Source: Metabacillus rhizolycopersici
GTDB lineage: Bacteria > Bacillota > Bacilli > Bacillales > Bacillaceae
NCBI RefSeq assembly: GCF_020075705.1
Contig: NZ_JAIQUM010000003.1
Location: 62,001 to 126,000, forward strand
Length of the DNA: 64,000 nt
Reading direction: 5' to 3'
The translations under genes were made by a program, and so were the position numbers. Shown here piece after piece: positions 7,653 through 15,918 of the stretch (the stretch's first letter is position 1; each line of letters opens with the position of its first letter). The notes under the pieces were generated by a model. It made no database searches. It saw only the letters and a list, made by a program, of their open reading frames with translations, and was not told the origin of the DNA.

Positions 7653-9938
7653 ATGCGAAATTTCATAAAAATCGTACTAGCAATCGTAATTGTCTTTCCA
7701 ATTCTATTTAATCCAAATGTCGACGCAAACGCTGCAAGTGAACCCATTGTCACTGTTGAATTACGAAATTATATAGGAAATAAAGACTCCTTACAAATAA
7801 ACATGAATGGTCAATATCTGACAGGAAATGATGCTAATGATGAATTACTCAAAGAACTTACTAGTTTTATCTTAAAAATTGAGAATGGCACATTAGTAGT
7901 TTATGATGATTCTGAAAAATTAGGAATTGTTGAAGGTAATCTGTTCCTAAATCCTACTAATATCGCAACAGATAGTGTTCAAATTGTTGGTGATAATGGA
8001 ACAAGAAGATATCGAGGTTCGTTTGAATTTAAAATTGAAACGATTGAAGCTAAGGAGTATATACGTCCTTATAACGAAGTGCTATTAGAGGAATATGTAA
8101 AGGGTGTTGTCCCTAGAGAAGCATTGGCAAGTTGGCATAGTGAAGCATTAAAATCACAGGCCATTGCTGCAAGAACATATGTGACTCGTAAAAGTTTTAA
8201 CGTAAATGATACACAAGGAAATCAAGTTTATGGGGGAATTGAAGAAACCTCCTATCAACAAAAAATTTCAGATGTTGTCGAAGCAACTAAAGGGGAAGTA
8301 TTAAAGATTGGTAGCTCTTATGCAGATACTGTTTTTTCCTCAAGTAATGGAGGGCATACTGAAACGAATCAAGGTGCTTGGGGATATCCAGCCCTTTCCT
8401 ATCTTCCTGCAAAACCAGATTCCTTTGATCCATTACATCGTTGGGATTTCAGCTTAAAAGAAGATCAAATTTCATTACAAGGATATAACTTAGCAAAACC
8501 AGAAGCATGGTGGAATAACATCCAAGAAGCTGATGCTATTGTTCGAAATAATATGAAGCCTTGGCTTAAAACAGAGCTTAAGCTTCCTTCAACCTCAGAT
8601 ATCAAGATTTTATCTATTGAAGAATTAACGATTCATCCAGAGAGAACTGCTGGAAAGAGAATAAAAAGTGGTACAGCTAAAATCAGCTATATCGAAAAGT
8701 CCAATACTGACTTTAGTAAGGATGCTAATGGAAATATCGACATTAAAATCTATCAAAATACTAAACTAACTGGTGATCAAATACGAGCTATGTTCGGAAC
8801 AATGAACATGAAAAGCTTGCTTGTCGATACGATCGAATCGCCAACTTCTACAGATATTACTCGAATTAGTGGTACAGACAGAATTGCAACATCAGTAGAA
8901 ATAGCAAAACAGCTTTATCCAAATGGTTTTCCAGCAAATCATGCTCATAAAACAGTTTTCATTGCAACAAGTAATGACTTTGCAGATGCCTTATCAGCAG
9001 GCCCGCTTGCATACCAATATGGAAATGCCCCTATCTTACTTACAGGTGCAACTAGTCTAAGTAACGACGTAGCAACTGAGATTAAAAGATTAAAAGCAAC
9101 GAAGGTCTTCATATTGGGTGGCAAAGTGGCAGTATCTGACCAAGTAATGAATCAAATTAAAAATATCAGTACAGTCGATTCTAACCAAGTCATCCGTATA
9201 AGTGGACCAAGTCGTTACGAAACCAATGCTGAAATTAATAATCGATTAACTAGCGTTGAAGGTCTATTTGTTGCTTCAGGAGAAAACTTTGCAGATGCAT
9301 TAGCTGGATCTTCTGTTGCTGCTATCAATAAATATGCTGTTGTCTTAACAAAGCCAAATGCTTTACCTAATGGTAGCCAAACATTCATTTCAAAGCACGC
9401 AAGTAAGCCGGTTTATCTTTTAGGTGGACCAATTGCGATAGCAGACAATGTCTTACAACAAGTTAAACAGGTAAAAGGTAACGCAGAAAGACTTTCAGGT
9501 GCTGATCGTTACGCAACATTAGCAATGATTCTAAATAAATTCAAAGCTTCCTTTAATGGAACTGAAGTCATTTATTCAACAGGAAGCGACTTTCCAGATG
9601 CTTTAACAAGCTCATCTTTAGCAGCAGCTAAAAAAGCCCCACTAATCCTTGTTGGTGGAGATTTAAGTAAAGCAATTGAACCATTTTTAACTGGCTATCG
9701 AGATAACCTTGAACAAATCAATGTACTCGGAGGAACTGTTGCCGTTTCTGAAGATAAAGTAAACCAATTGAAGGATAAATTAGATGTGATTACAATCCTT
9801 CGCCTAAGTGGTACTGGCTTCGGTCACGGTGTCGGAATGAGTCAGTATGGTGCACAGGCACGAGCTTTAAAAGGTCATTCCTATACTCAAATTTTAGCTT
9901 TCTATTATCCTGGTACGAGAATAGATCATTTATATTAA
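7653..9938 (+). CDS. Exported SpoIID/LytB-domain protein with three CWB2 wall-binding repeats inserted in the domain
   Basis: 761 residues with a signal peptide ending near DANAAS. Residues about 130-390 are the main part of a SpoIID/LytB domain (EYVKGVVPREAL, ALKSQAIAARTYV, TVFSSSNGGHTE). Residues about 400-715 are three CWB2 (PF04122-type) repeats, each with R-I/L-S-G-x-x-R, F-A/P-D-A-L and LGG motifs. The C-terminal 45 residues return to SpoIID: GTGFGHGVGMSQYGAQA and the closing FYYPGTRI. In the true SpoIID encoded at 32674-33693 these two halves are continuous. B. subtilis LytB, the amidase modifier, has CWB2 repeats N-terminal to the domain. Likely role: wall glycan cleavage or amidase enhancement at the cell surface. 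Single gene with its own promoter and terminator. Confidence 0.85.
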   Translation: MRNFIKIVLAIVIVFPILFNPNVDANAASEPIVTVELRNYIGNKDSLQINMNGQYLTGNDANDELLKELTSFILKIENGTLVVYDDSEKLGIVEGNLFLNPTNIATDSVQIVGDNGTRRYRGSFEFKIETIEAKEYIRPYNEVLLEEYVKGVVPREALASWHSEALKSQAIAARTYVTRKSFNVNDTQGNQVYGGIEETSYQQKISDVVEATKGEVLKIGSSYADTVFSSSNGGHTETNQGAWGYPALSYLPAKPDSFDPLHRWDFSLKEDQISLQGYNLAKPEAWWNNIQEADAIVRNNMKPWLKTELKLPSTSDIKILSIEELTIHPERTAGKRIKSGTAKISYIEKSNTDFSKDANGNIDIKIYQNTKLTGDQIRAMFGTMNMKSLLVDTIESPTSTDITRISGTDRIATSVEIAKQLYPNGFPANHAHKTVFIATSNDFADALSAGPLAYQYGNAPILLTGATSLSNDVATEIKRLKATKVFILGGKVAVSDQVMNQIKNISTVDSNQVIRISGPSRYETNAEINNRLTSVEGLFVASGENFADALAGSSVAAINKYAVVLTKPNALPNGSQTFISKHASKPVYLLGGPIAIADNVLQQVKQVKGNAERLSGADRYATLAMILNKFKASFNGTEVIYSTGSDFPDALTSSSLAAAKKAPLILVGGDLSKAIEPFLTGYRDNLEQINVLGGTVAVSEDKVNQLKDKLDVITILRLSGTGFGHGVGMSQYGAQARALKGHSYTQILAFYYPGTRIDHLY

Positions 9939-9946
9939 TTTACTTG

Positions 9947-9996
9947 AGGATGCTCAAAAGCTTGGATTAAACAAGCCGTTGAGCATCCTTTTCTAT
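9947..9996 (+). terminator. Intrinsic terminator
   Basis: A perfect 11-bp stem (AGGATGCTCAA/TTGAGCATCCT) is followed by TTTCTATTTAT, directly after the LytB-like gene. Confidence 0.85.
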
Positions 9997-10124
9997 TTAT
10001 TAAAACAAAATGAAAAGTTGATATTGTCGTTTATAAGAATTACAAATATCGACAATATTATGGTAAGAATTTCTCCTATTATGTATACTTTTTTTATTAC
10101 ATCTAAGAAAGCAGAGGATCGATT

Positions 10125-10784
10125 ATGATACATAAAAAGAAATCAAAAGCAATTCTTCAAAAAGTCGGAATCATTTTCATAAGTAGTATGGCAGGCATTC
10201 TAGTGGCTTGTTCCAATGAAACGGTAAAGGAAGAGGAGAATGCTCCGGGTCAATCGAATTCAAGTGTAGTAGAAGAAGCTGTACCAAATGCTACGGAAAC
10301 AAAAAAAGAAGAGGTACAAGAAGAGGTACAGGAAGATGTACTTCTTACTCATGAAGAATTTATCAAACGTTGGAATCAGATTACGGAAGAAAATGGCCAA
10401 ACAAACTATCATTTAAACGGTGAAATTGAAACCCTTGATAGTGATGAAGAAGTCTTAGAAATGGGGTTCATCTCAATTTCAGATTCTTATCTCGTTCTAG
10501 CAAATCCTGAAACGGGTGCAATTCAAAAAGTCTCCCTTAATCTATCTTATCCAATAGACGAAGATCCAAATAGTCCGCATATTCATGATGTAACAAAAAT
10601 TCTTATGCAAGTACTGCAGCCAACATTGACAGAGGTTGACCTTAAATTCAACTTAAGTGAGCTAGGAGTCAGCACAAATGACTATTCAAGGGAAGAAGTA
10701 ACCCTAGTTGAAAATGGTGTGACTTACACAATTAATAACGGGGACGATCGTTTTTGGTTAGATGCGATTGTTGAAGAAAATTAA
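10125..10784 (+). CDS. Lipoprotein of unknown function, 219 aa
   Basis: The N-terminus has a basic start, a hydrophobic core and the lipobox I-L-V-A-C near residue 29, so it is predicted to be lipid-anchored outside the membrane. Residues about 33-72 are a low-complexity Glu/Lys/Val linker (EEVQEEVQED). The remaining domain (LTHEEFIKRWNQITEENG to the end) is not recognised; it looks like a compact alpha/beta domain with no cysteines or catalytic motif visible. Single gene between two terminators. Confidence 0.75.
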   Translation: MIHKKKSKAILQKVGIIFISSMAGILVACSNETVKEEENAPGQSNSSVVEEAVPNATETKKEEVQEEVQEDVLLTHEEFIKRWNQITEENGQTNYHLNGEIETLDSDEEVLEMGFISISDSYLVLANPETGAIQKVSLNLSYPIDEDPNSPHIHDVTKILMQVLQPTLTEVDLKFNLSELGVSTNDYSREEVTLVENGVTYTINNGDDRFWLDAIVEEN

Positions 10785-10794
10785 AATTTAGAAT

Positions 10795-10838
10795 AAGGAG
10801 TCAGACCCAGTTGTGATCGAGGTCTGACTCCCTTTTAC
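10795..10838 (+). terminator. Intrinsic terminator
   Basis: A perfect 11-bp stem (GGAGTCAGACC/GGTCTGACTCC) is followed by CTTTTA, after the lipoprotein gene. Confidence 0.85.
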
Positions 10839-10963
10839 CTTGTAAAATGTAGCGATAGTGGTACCTTTCCTTTTGGGTTCTTCTCCCACCATTTTCAAGG
10901 TCAATGTTTCTATTTATTTGTAAATCTAAAATGATATCGACTCCTGAATTTTGAATGAATTGT

Positions 10964-11935
10964 TTACTTCAACAATTCATTGATCACACTAGTAGGAAGA
11001 GCTTTTTCACCACCAACGATGATATATCCTTCAGCAAGATCAGCGTATTTTTTAACAGTCGCTTTCGTTGATGGATAAGGTTTTTTAGGATCTGTTAAGA
11101 TGACACCATTATAATATCCTGCTGCTAAAGCTGATGCAGATAACGCATCAGGGAAGTCCTGTCCTGTTGCGATAAATGGATAATCCATATCTAGAATGCC
11201 CTCATCAGCAAAGTAAGTAATAATTTCGCTGTTCGTTTCATATCGGTCTTTACCACTAAGTCTCTCTGGATTAGGCAATTGCGTCATCACATTGTTAGAA
11301 ATTACTCCCTCTCCTCCAACAACAAGAGAACCTGAAACTGAATCTAGTGAATCAACATATTCTGCAACTGATTTCGGAAGTCCTTCTTTATTTGTTAATA
11401 GAATTGGTGCTTCTAATTGTGCAGCAACTGGCGCAATCGAAAGAGCGTCTGGAAAGCTTTGACCTGCTGCAACAACAATCCCTTCAGATGGACCTACTTC
11501 CTTTGCAATATTGACCGAAGTTTCATAGCGATCCGCACCCTTGATTCTAGTAATATCGGTAATTCCTAATTCTTTCAGTTGGTTTTCAACATTAGCTGAA
11601 ATAGCAACAGCTCCGCCAATAAGAAACACTTTACTTACCTCTAAGTCAACTAATTCTCCTTTTACACTATCCGACAATGATTTCGTTCCTGTTAACAACA
11701 AAGGCGCATCGTATTTATATGCTAATGGCGTAGCACTAAGAGCATCAGGAAAATCTTGGCCAGTAGCGATTACTGCAACGTCTGATGTTTCCCAGCCTTC
11801 ATAAGATATATTTGCTGATGTTTCATATCGATCCACCCCTGAAATTCGATATGTAGGTGGTCCTTCTGCTGCAAAAGCTTGTCCGAATGGCAGGCTAAGC
11901 GTTAATAATAATGATAGAGCAATTGATTTTTTCAT
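10964..11935 (-). CDS. Exported protein made only of three CWB2 cell-wall-binding repeats
   Basis: 323 residues. A clear signal peptide ends AFAAEG; the rest is three CWB2 repeats (ISGVDRYETS, IKGADRYETS, LSGKDRYETN starts; ATGQDFPDAL or AAGQSFPDAL in each). There is no catalytic domain. CWB2 triplets form a pseudo-trimer that binds anionic wall polymers and usually anchor an enzyme. AGGAGG lies just before the ATG. It is convergent with the upstream lipoprotein and close to the LytB-like gene carrying the same repeats. Function is open: a wall-bound scaffold, or a truncated enzyme. Confidence 0.85.
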   Translation of the reverse strand: MKKSIALSLLLTLSLPFGQAFAAEGPPTYRISGVDRYETSANISYEGWETSDVAVIATGQDFPDALSATPLAYKYDAPLLLTGTKSLSDSVKGELVDLEVSKVFLIGGAVAISANVENQLKELGITDITRIKGADRYETSVNIAKEVGPSEGIVVAAGQSFPDALSIAPVAAQLEAPILLTNKEGLPKSVAEYVDSLDSVSGSLVVGGEGVISNNVMTQLPNPERLSGKDRYETNSEIITYFADEGILDMDYPFIATGQDFPDALSASALAAGYYNGVILTDPKKPYPSTKATVKKYADLAEGYIIVGGEKALPTSVINELLK

Positions 11936-12104
11936 ATTATCCTCCTAAGTTGTTTATCTTAAGCTATTAATTATACATGCTCGTTGGTTTCATTGTTTAG
12001 GTATTCCTTCGACATTTTCTAACAATAGCTTTAGGACGTACCTGATCATCACTTTCATAGTATGGTATCGGTATGTTGACCTAATCATAGAAATCGAAAT
12101 ATTA

Positions 12105-12172
12105 ACTAATAAAGTGCCCATCCATTAGGTGAATGAACACTCCCCTTATGGACAGGCACTTTTACTTTTTTT
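12105..12172 (-). terminator. Terminator of the SEC-C protein gene
   Basis: Arms at 12111-12123 and 12150-12162 (AAAGTGCCxxTCC type) form a stem of 12-13 bp; both sides carry T or A runs, so it may work both ways. Confidence 0.65.
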
Positions 12173-12184
12173 GATATTTACCCC

Positions 12185-13390
12185 TTATTTGCGTTTTCGG
12201 TTGAAGGGTGATTCTTTATCTTCCGAAAAAAAATCATTCCTATCAGGGTCATCCTCATCAATCCCATCTTCATCATCGAAGTCATCCTCAGCGAAAATAT
12301 CTTCAAACGTGACATCATCAAAATCGAGCTCATCTTGTTCCATGTACTCGCGGAAATGATCCAGTTCATCTTCTAAACCATTTTCAAGCTGGCGATAGGC
12401 CTTAGATAAAGAACCTACACTGACACGGTGAAGCTCAGCGATATCTCCTTGTGTATAAAATTCAAGGAAAGAGATGTTTCGATCAATAAAGTAGTGCAAG
12501 GCTGCCGCATAGATTTCCGGCTTGCGAAAAACTGGTTTTTCCTTTGTACAGAACTTATACCAAAACATCACCCCTAAATCCTGAAATTGCTTTGGTAGAT
12601 CCTCTTCCTCAACATGTTGGCGGTATAAATCAGCAACTTCTTCATACTTAGGGTTATCCCATTCTAGTTGTTCGATATTAGACTCCTCACCTAATTCAGC
12701 ACCAAATATGGCGAGGATGAGACCTGGGAAAACACTTCTCATAAAGTCCTTTCCATTCTCAAGATCAGCTTCCGCAAAGCCTTGGCGGATTTCCGAAACC
12801 AATCCAGGGGTTTCATTTGCCTCAAAATCGAGGTACATCGTGAAGTACATTTCATAATTTCCATAAGGAAGGAGCAATCCTAAAAGCGATCCCCCTTCTT
12901 CAATCATCTCATCCTTTTCAAGCAGTTTAACCGTTTTCTTTTCATTTGAAAACACATCTTCAATCTCCAAATGAAGATCATCGATTATCTTCGTGACAAT
13001 AGAATAAGATGGAGCCGTATCCACCCAAGACTCTAGTTGCTTCATTGTCGAAGTACGCAATTTATTTTCTTTCTTTTTCAGATTGATAAATTGCTCCATT
13101 ATTGTCTGTTTTCCATCATATTGAACGGTAAAGATCACCCACATTATCAGATATACTACGAGGATTTCCTCTTCGTCATCATCTAAATACTCATCATCTA
13201 AAAATTCATCTACCAGATCATCGATAAATTCATCATGCTGATAGGTAGCAAAGTCCAATAACTCAAACTGAAGTCTATTTAATTCAAAATCACGAATATT
13301 GTCTAATGAAACTACGTTATTTTTCATGCAACATTTCTTATATTTTTCCCCACTGCCACACATGCAGAGGTCGTTTCTACTAATACTCAT
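12185..13390 (-). CDS. SEC-C metal-binding motif protein, 401 aa
   Basis: The N-terminus NDLCMCGSGEKYKKCC is a complete SEC-C zinc motif (C-x-C-x8-C-C), usually C-terminal in SecA but N-terminal here. The body is helical with no family I can name; the last 60 residues are strikingly acidic (runs of Asp and Glu) and end in a basic NRKRK tail. SEC-C domains in other proteins mediate ribosome, SecB or nucleic acid contacts, so a role in protein or RNA handling is only inference. GGTGA lies just before the ATG. It is transcribed alone. Confidence 0.75.
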   Translation of the reverse strand: MSISRNDLCMCGSGEKYKKCCMKNNVVSLDNIRDFELNRLQFELLDFATYQHDEFIDDLVDEFLDDEYLDDDEEEILVVYLIMWVIFTVQYDGKQTIMEQFINLKKKENKLRTSTMKQLESWVDTAPSYSIVTKIIDDLHLEIEDVFSNEKKTVKLLEKDEMIEEGGSLLGLLLPYGNYEMYFTMYLDFEANETPGLVSEIRQGFAEADLENGKDFMRSVFPGLILAIFGAELGEESNIEQLEWDNPKYEEVADLYRQHVEEEDLPKQFQDLGVMFWYKFCTKEKPVFRKPEIYAAALHYFIDRNISFLEFYTQGDIAELHRVSVGSLSKAYRQLENGLEDELDHFREYMEQDELDFDDVTFEDIFAEDDFDDEDGIDEDDPDRNDFFSEDKESPFNRKRK

Positions 13391-13519
13391 GATTTCACCG
13401 CTTTCTGTTGATATATTGCTAGTTTAACTTATTTTGATGCGGGAGTGAAGTCGGGTTCAGGGCCTTCTTTTTCTTAATAGAAAGTTCCATTTTGTAAAAT
13501 AGTGACTGTCCCTAACTCC

Positions 13520-13555
13520 AAAAAACGCAAGCACCTAAGGCGCTCGCGTTTTTAT
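13520..13555 (-). terminator. Terminator of the 47-aa gene
   Basis: Read on the minus strand: a 12-bp stem (AACGCGAGCGCC/GGTGCTTGCGTT with wobble) followed by TTTTTGG. It begins at the stop codon of the small gene. Confidence 0.65.
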
Positions 13556-13695
13556 GCTGTATATATTTTCTTTATTTGAGCGATTAGATCCGCTAATAAT
13601 TCGGTGGTTGTGATGTTCATTGTTGTTTCGCCTTTATCATGGGCGTGTAACAGAATTTGCAGCAGCTCTTCCTGTTTCAGCTGAATTTCCTTCAT
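13552..13695 (-). CDS. Small hypothetical protein, 47 aa
   Basis: MKEIQLKQEELLQILLHAHD is followed by KGETTMNITTTELLADLIAQ and a short end. The product is amphipathic and helical. AAGGGA lies 11 nt upstream of the ATG and a terminator follows at once, which together support a real gene. It is transcribed toward the SEC-C gene. No family recognised. Confidence 0.5.
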   Translation of the reverse strand: MKEIQLKQEELLQILLHAHDKGETTMNITTTELLADLIAQIKKIYTA

Positions 13696-13933
13696 ATTTT
13701 ACAAATCCCTTTCTTTTTTTACAATATCAGACAATTTAGATTCATTATACTTGCGCGTAGACATCAGCGCAAGCAAAAAAATACTAGATGAATTTCATAG
13801 ACTACTGAAACTACGAATCAATTACTATTAATATTTTCATATTCTGAACATGAAAATAAATCATACGGATTTACACTGAAAAAATGGACAGTGAAAATCC
13901 CCTCTTTGTAACACGAATAAACAATTCGAAAGT

Positions 13934-14053
13934 AGCTTAGTTTTTGTGTCCAGCGCAAGCGTCCTAGCCCCTCTTGAATTGAAGGTAAAAACACCTTCTA
14001 TTCAAAGAGCGTCTTATTTACCCGAGGCTGATCAAGGCGCTTGCGCTTTTCTT
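13934..14053 (-). repeat. Modular hairpin element, copy 1 (with module A)
   Basis: Outer arms CCAGCGCAAGCG and CGCTTGCGCTTTTCTT; the inner hairpin carries the AGAAGGTG/CACCTTCT-type module A with variable stem TTGA/TCAA. Minus orientation relative to the copy at 32473. Confidence 0.8.
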
Positions 14054-14081
14054 AGTCCCCTGTGTAATATTTTACAAAACC

Positions 14082-14110
14082 TTTTTGATCGAATCGTAAT
14101 AAGTTATAAT
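14082..14110 (+). promoter_or_regulatory. Candidate promoter of ywqB-ywqA
   Basis: A perfect TATAAT -10 lies 17 bp after a weak TTTTTG. If used, it gives a leader of about 170 nt containing paired segments (GTTTTCCC near 14133 with GGGAAAAAC near 14190; CCATCA/TGATGG at 14230-14252). Confidence 0.35.
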
Positions 14111-14286
14111 AGAAGAATTAGGGTTTTCCCACATTAACTGAATGTACGCAGCGCACATTTTTAGCAAGATATCGCAGGAGTTTGCGGCGGGAAAAACGTC
14201 CAGTCATAGTCCGATAAGTTCAACTAGCCATCATGGAATCAACCTGATGGAAGTTTTGCTTGTTTATCGAAAGGGGTTCAAAGTAT

Positions 14287-15918
14287 ATGCTTGGTCGGGA
14301 ACTTAGTAAAGAACTTGTACTTGGTGCCGGTGAACAAATTAAACAATTGCTTCCTCACAAGAATGAGGATGATCGGAATTTAATAAAAAAAGGACTTATC
14401 TTATATCGACAAGGCAGTATTTATAATGTAAGCACAACGAGTCATACTGTTTCGGCAAAGGTACATGATATCACTGGTGTGCAGGTTGAACTCGATTTAG
14501 ATGATTTTGTGATGAGTACTTGTACGTGTCCTCAAGCTGATATATGCAGGCACCGCATTGCTACTTTCCTTTATGTATATGCAAGTGTTGACCGAGTTGG
14601 TACTTTTGTCGACCTTTGGAAAGAAGAAAAACCAGTTGATGACGTGCTAAAATCGGTTCGTAAGGCGAGCTCGTTCTTAAAGCCTGACAAGGATTATGAG
14701 GATTCATCATTAGCAAGCTGGATCGCGTTTTTTGATCGTGAGTATGATGAGTGGTATGAAAACCTTGTTTCAACAAATCAGCTATATCAAAGTCTTTTTC
14801 ATCACTATTATCAAACACTTAAGAAAAAGGCACCTAAGTCACCTGAGATGAGGCAATTTTTTATTGTGCAAGCATCTGTGACTGTATTATTAAAAATCTT
14901 GCAGCTCCTTAATGAGACGAAGCCATCAGATTATCTGTTACAGCATATTGTTTATCCATTTGTTGATCAGCTGATTGACAATGTCGGAGCAGCCATCCGT
15001 GAGATGAAGCGCTATGCCTTACCGTTTGCGCTTGATCCGCTTTTGGTTGACAGTATTGAACGTTTTCGGGAGCTTTTATATACAAGCAAGTATTATCAAT
15101 ATGAACGAAACAATCTTTATCAATTGCTTTGGATTGAACTATTGCGACGTGATAAGTTTATCTCGATTGAACGAGAATGGCTTGAAGATCATCTTGAACA
15201 AGAGCTTGAAGCTGGTTCACCTTCTGCCGTGGAATTTGAAACGGCGTTAATGCATATGGATTTCTTACAGTCACGTGATGAGCAAATTTTTACTAAGATG
15301 CGTAAGCTAACACCAACTGCATTGCCGTTCATGTTTACTTGGGTTGAGGACATTTTGAACAAGAAAAATTGGAAACGGCTTTCGAGTTGGGTTTCCTATC
15401 TGATGGCGCATTCCCCAGAATATATTAATAGTCCATTACCATATGAGGAAAGGCGGCAAACGATCCGCTATTTGATGCAATTTTTAAAACAGTACGGGGA
15501 CGCCACAAAGGATGAACAGCTATTTGAAAAAGCTTGTCAAACCATGCTTCCATTTAGCTATGCGGAGTATCATGATCATCTGCTCATGAAAGAGAATTAT
15601 AAAACGTGGATTGAGCTTCAAGTCTTATTAGGGTTTTCCTTGGATGAAATGGACTCTTATGTATTGAAGGACATTGAGAAACGTGAGCCTGGAGCTCTTT
15701 TACCTCTTTATGTCAAAACGGTTCAGGAAGAGATTGGCATGAAAACACGTGAAAATTATAAAATGGCTGTCCGCTATTTAAAGCGAATTAAAGCCCAGTA
15801 TAAAAAACTGAAACGCGAAGAAGTGTGGGAGAATTACCTCGGGCATCTCACAGAGGAGCATAAGCGTCTCCGTGCCTTTAAAGAAGAATTAAAGAAAGGG
15901 AAGCTGATTCATGATTAA
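14287..15918 (+). CDS. ywqB: SWIM zinc-finger protein
   Basis: About 543 residues. Near residues 80-92 the sequence CTCPQADICRH fits the SWIM motif C-x-C-xn-C-x-H, a zinc fold often found beside SNF2 ATPases and thought to bind DNA or protein. The rest is helical and not recognised. The ATG at 14287 has AAAGGGG about 10 nt upstream; an in-frame TTG at 14260 lacks a site. The stop overlaps the start of the SNF2 gene by 8 nt, so the two are translationally coupled, as in the ywqB-ywqA pair of Bacillus. Confidence 0.85.
   Translation: MLGRELSKELVLGAGEQIKQLLPHKNEDDRNLIKKGLILYRQGSIYNVSTTSHTVSAKVHDITGVQVELDLDDFVMSTCTCPQADICRHRIATFLYVYASVDRVGTFVDLWKEEKPVDDVLKSVRKASSFLKPDKDYEDSSLASWIAFFDREYDEWYENLVSTNQLYQSLFHHYYQTLKKKAPKSPEMRQFFIVQASVTVLLKILQLLNETKPSDYLLQHIVYPFVDQLIDNVGAAIREMKRYALPFALDPLLVDSIERFRELLYTSKYYQYERNNLYQLLWIELLRRDKFISIEREWLEDHLEQELEAGSPSAVEFETALMHMDFLQSRDEQIFTKMRKLTPTALPFMFTWVEDILNKKNWKRLSSWVSYLMAHSPEYINSPLPYEERRQTIRYLMQFLKQYGDATKDEQLFEKACQTMLPFSYAEYHDHLLMKENYKTWIELQVLLGFSLDEMDSYVLKDIEKREPGALLPLYVKTVQEEIGMKTRENYKMAVRYLKRIKAQYKKLKREEVWENYLGHLTEEHKRLRAFKEELKKGKLIHD

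Noticed and set aside
12129..12359. 76-residue serine-rich frame
   Set aside because: Antisense shadow of the acidic tail of the SEC-C protein gene.
13946..14137. 63-residue frame
   Set aside because: Lies within and beyond modular repeat copy 1; not gene-like.
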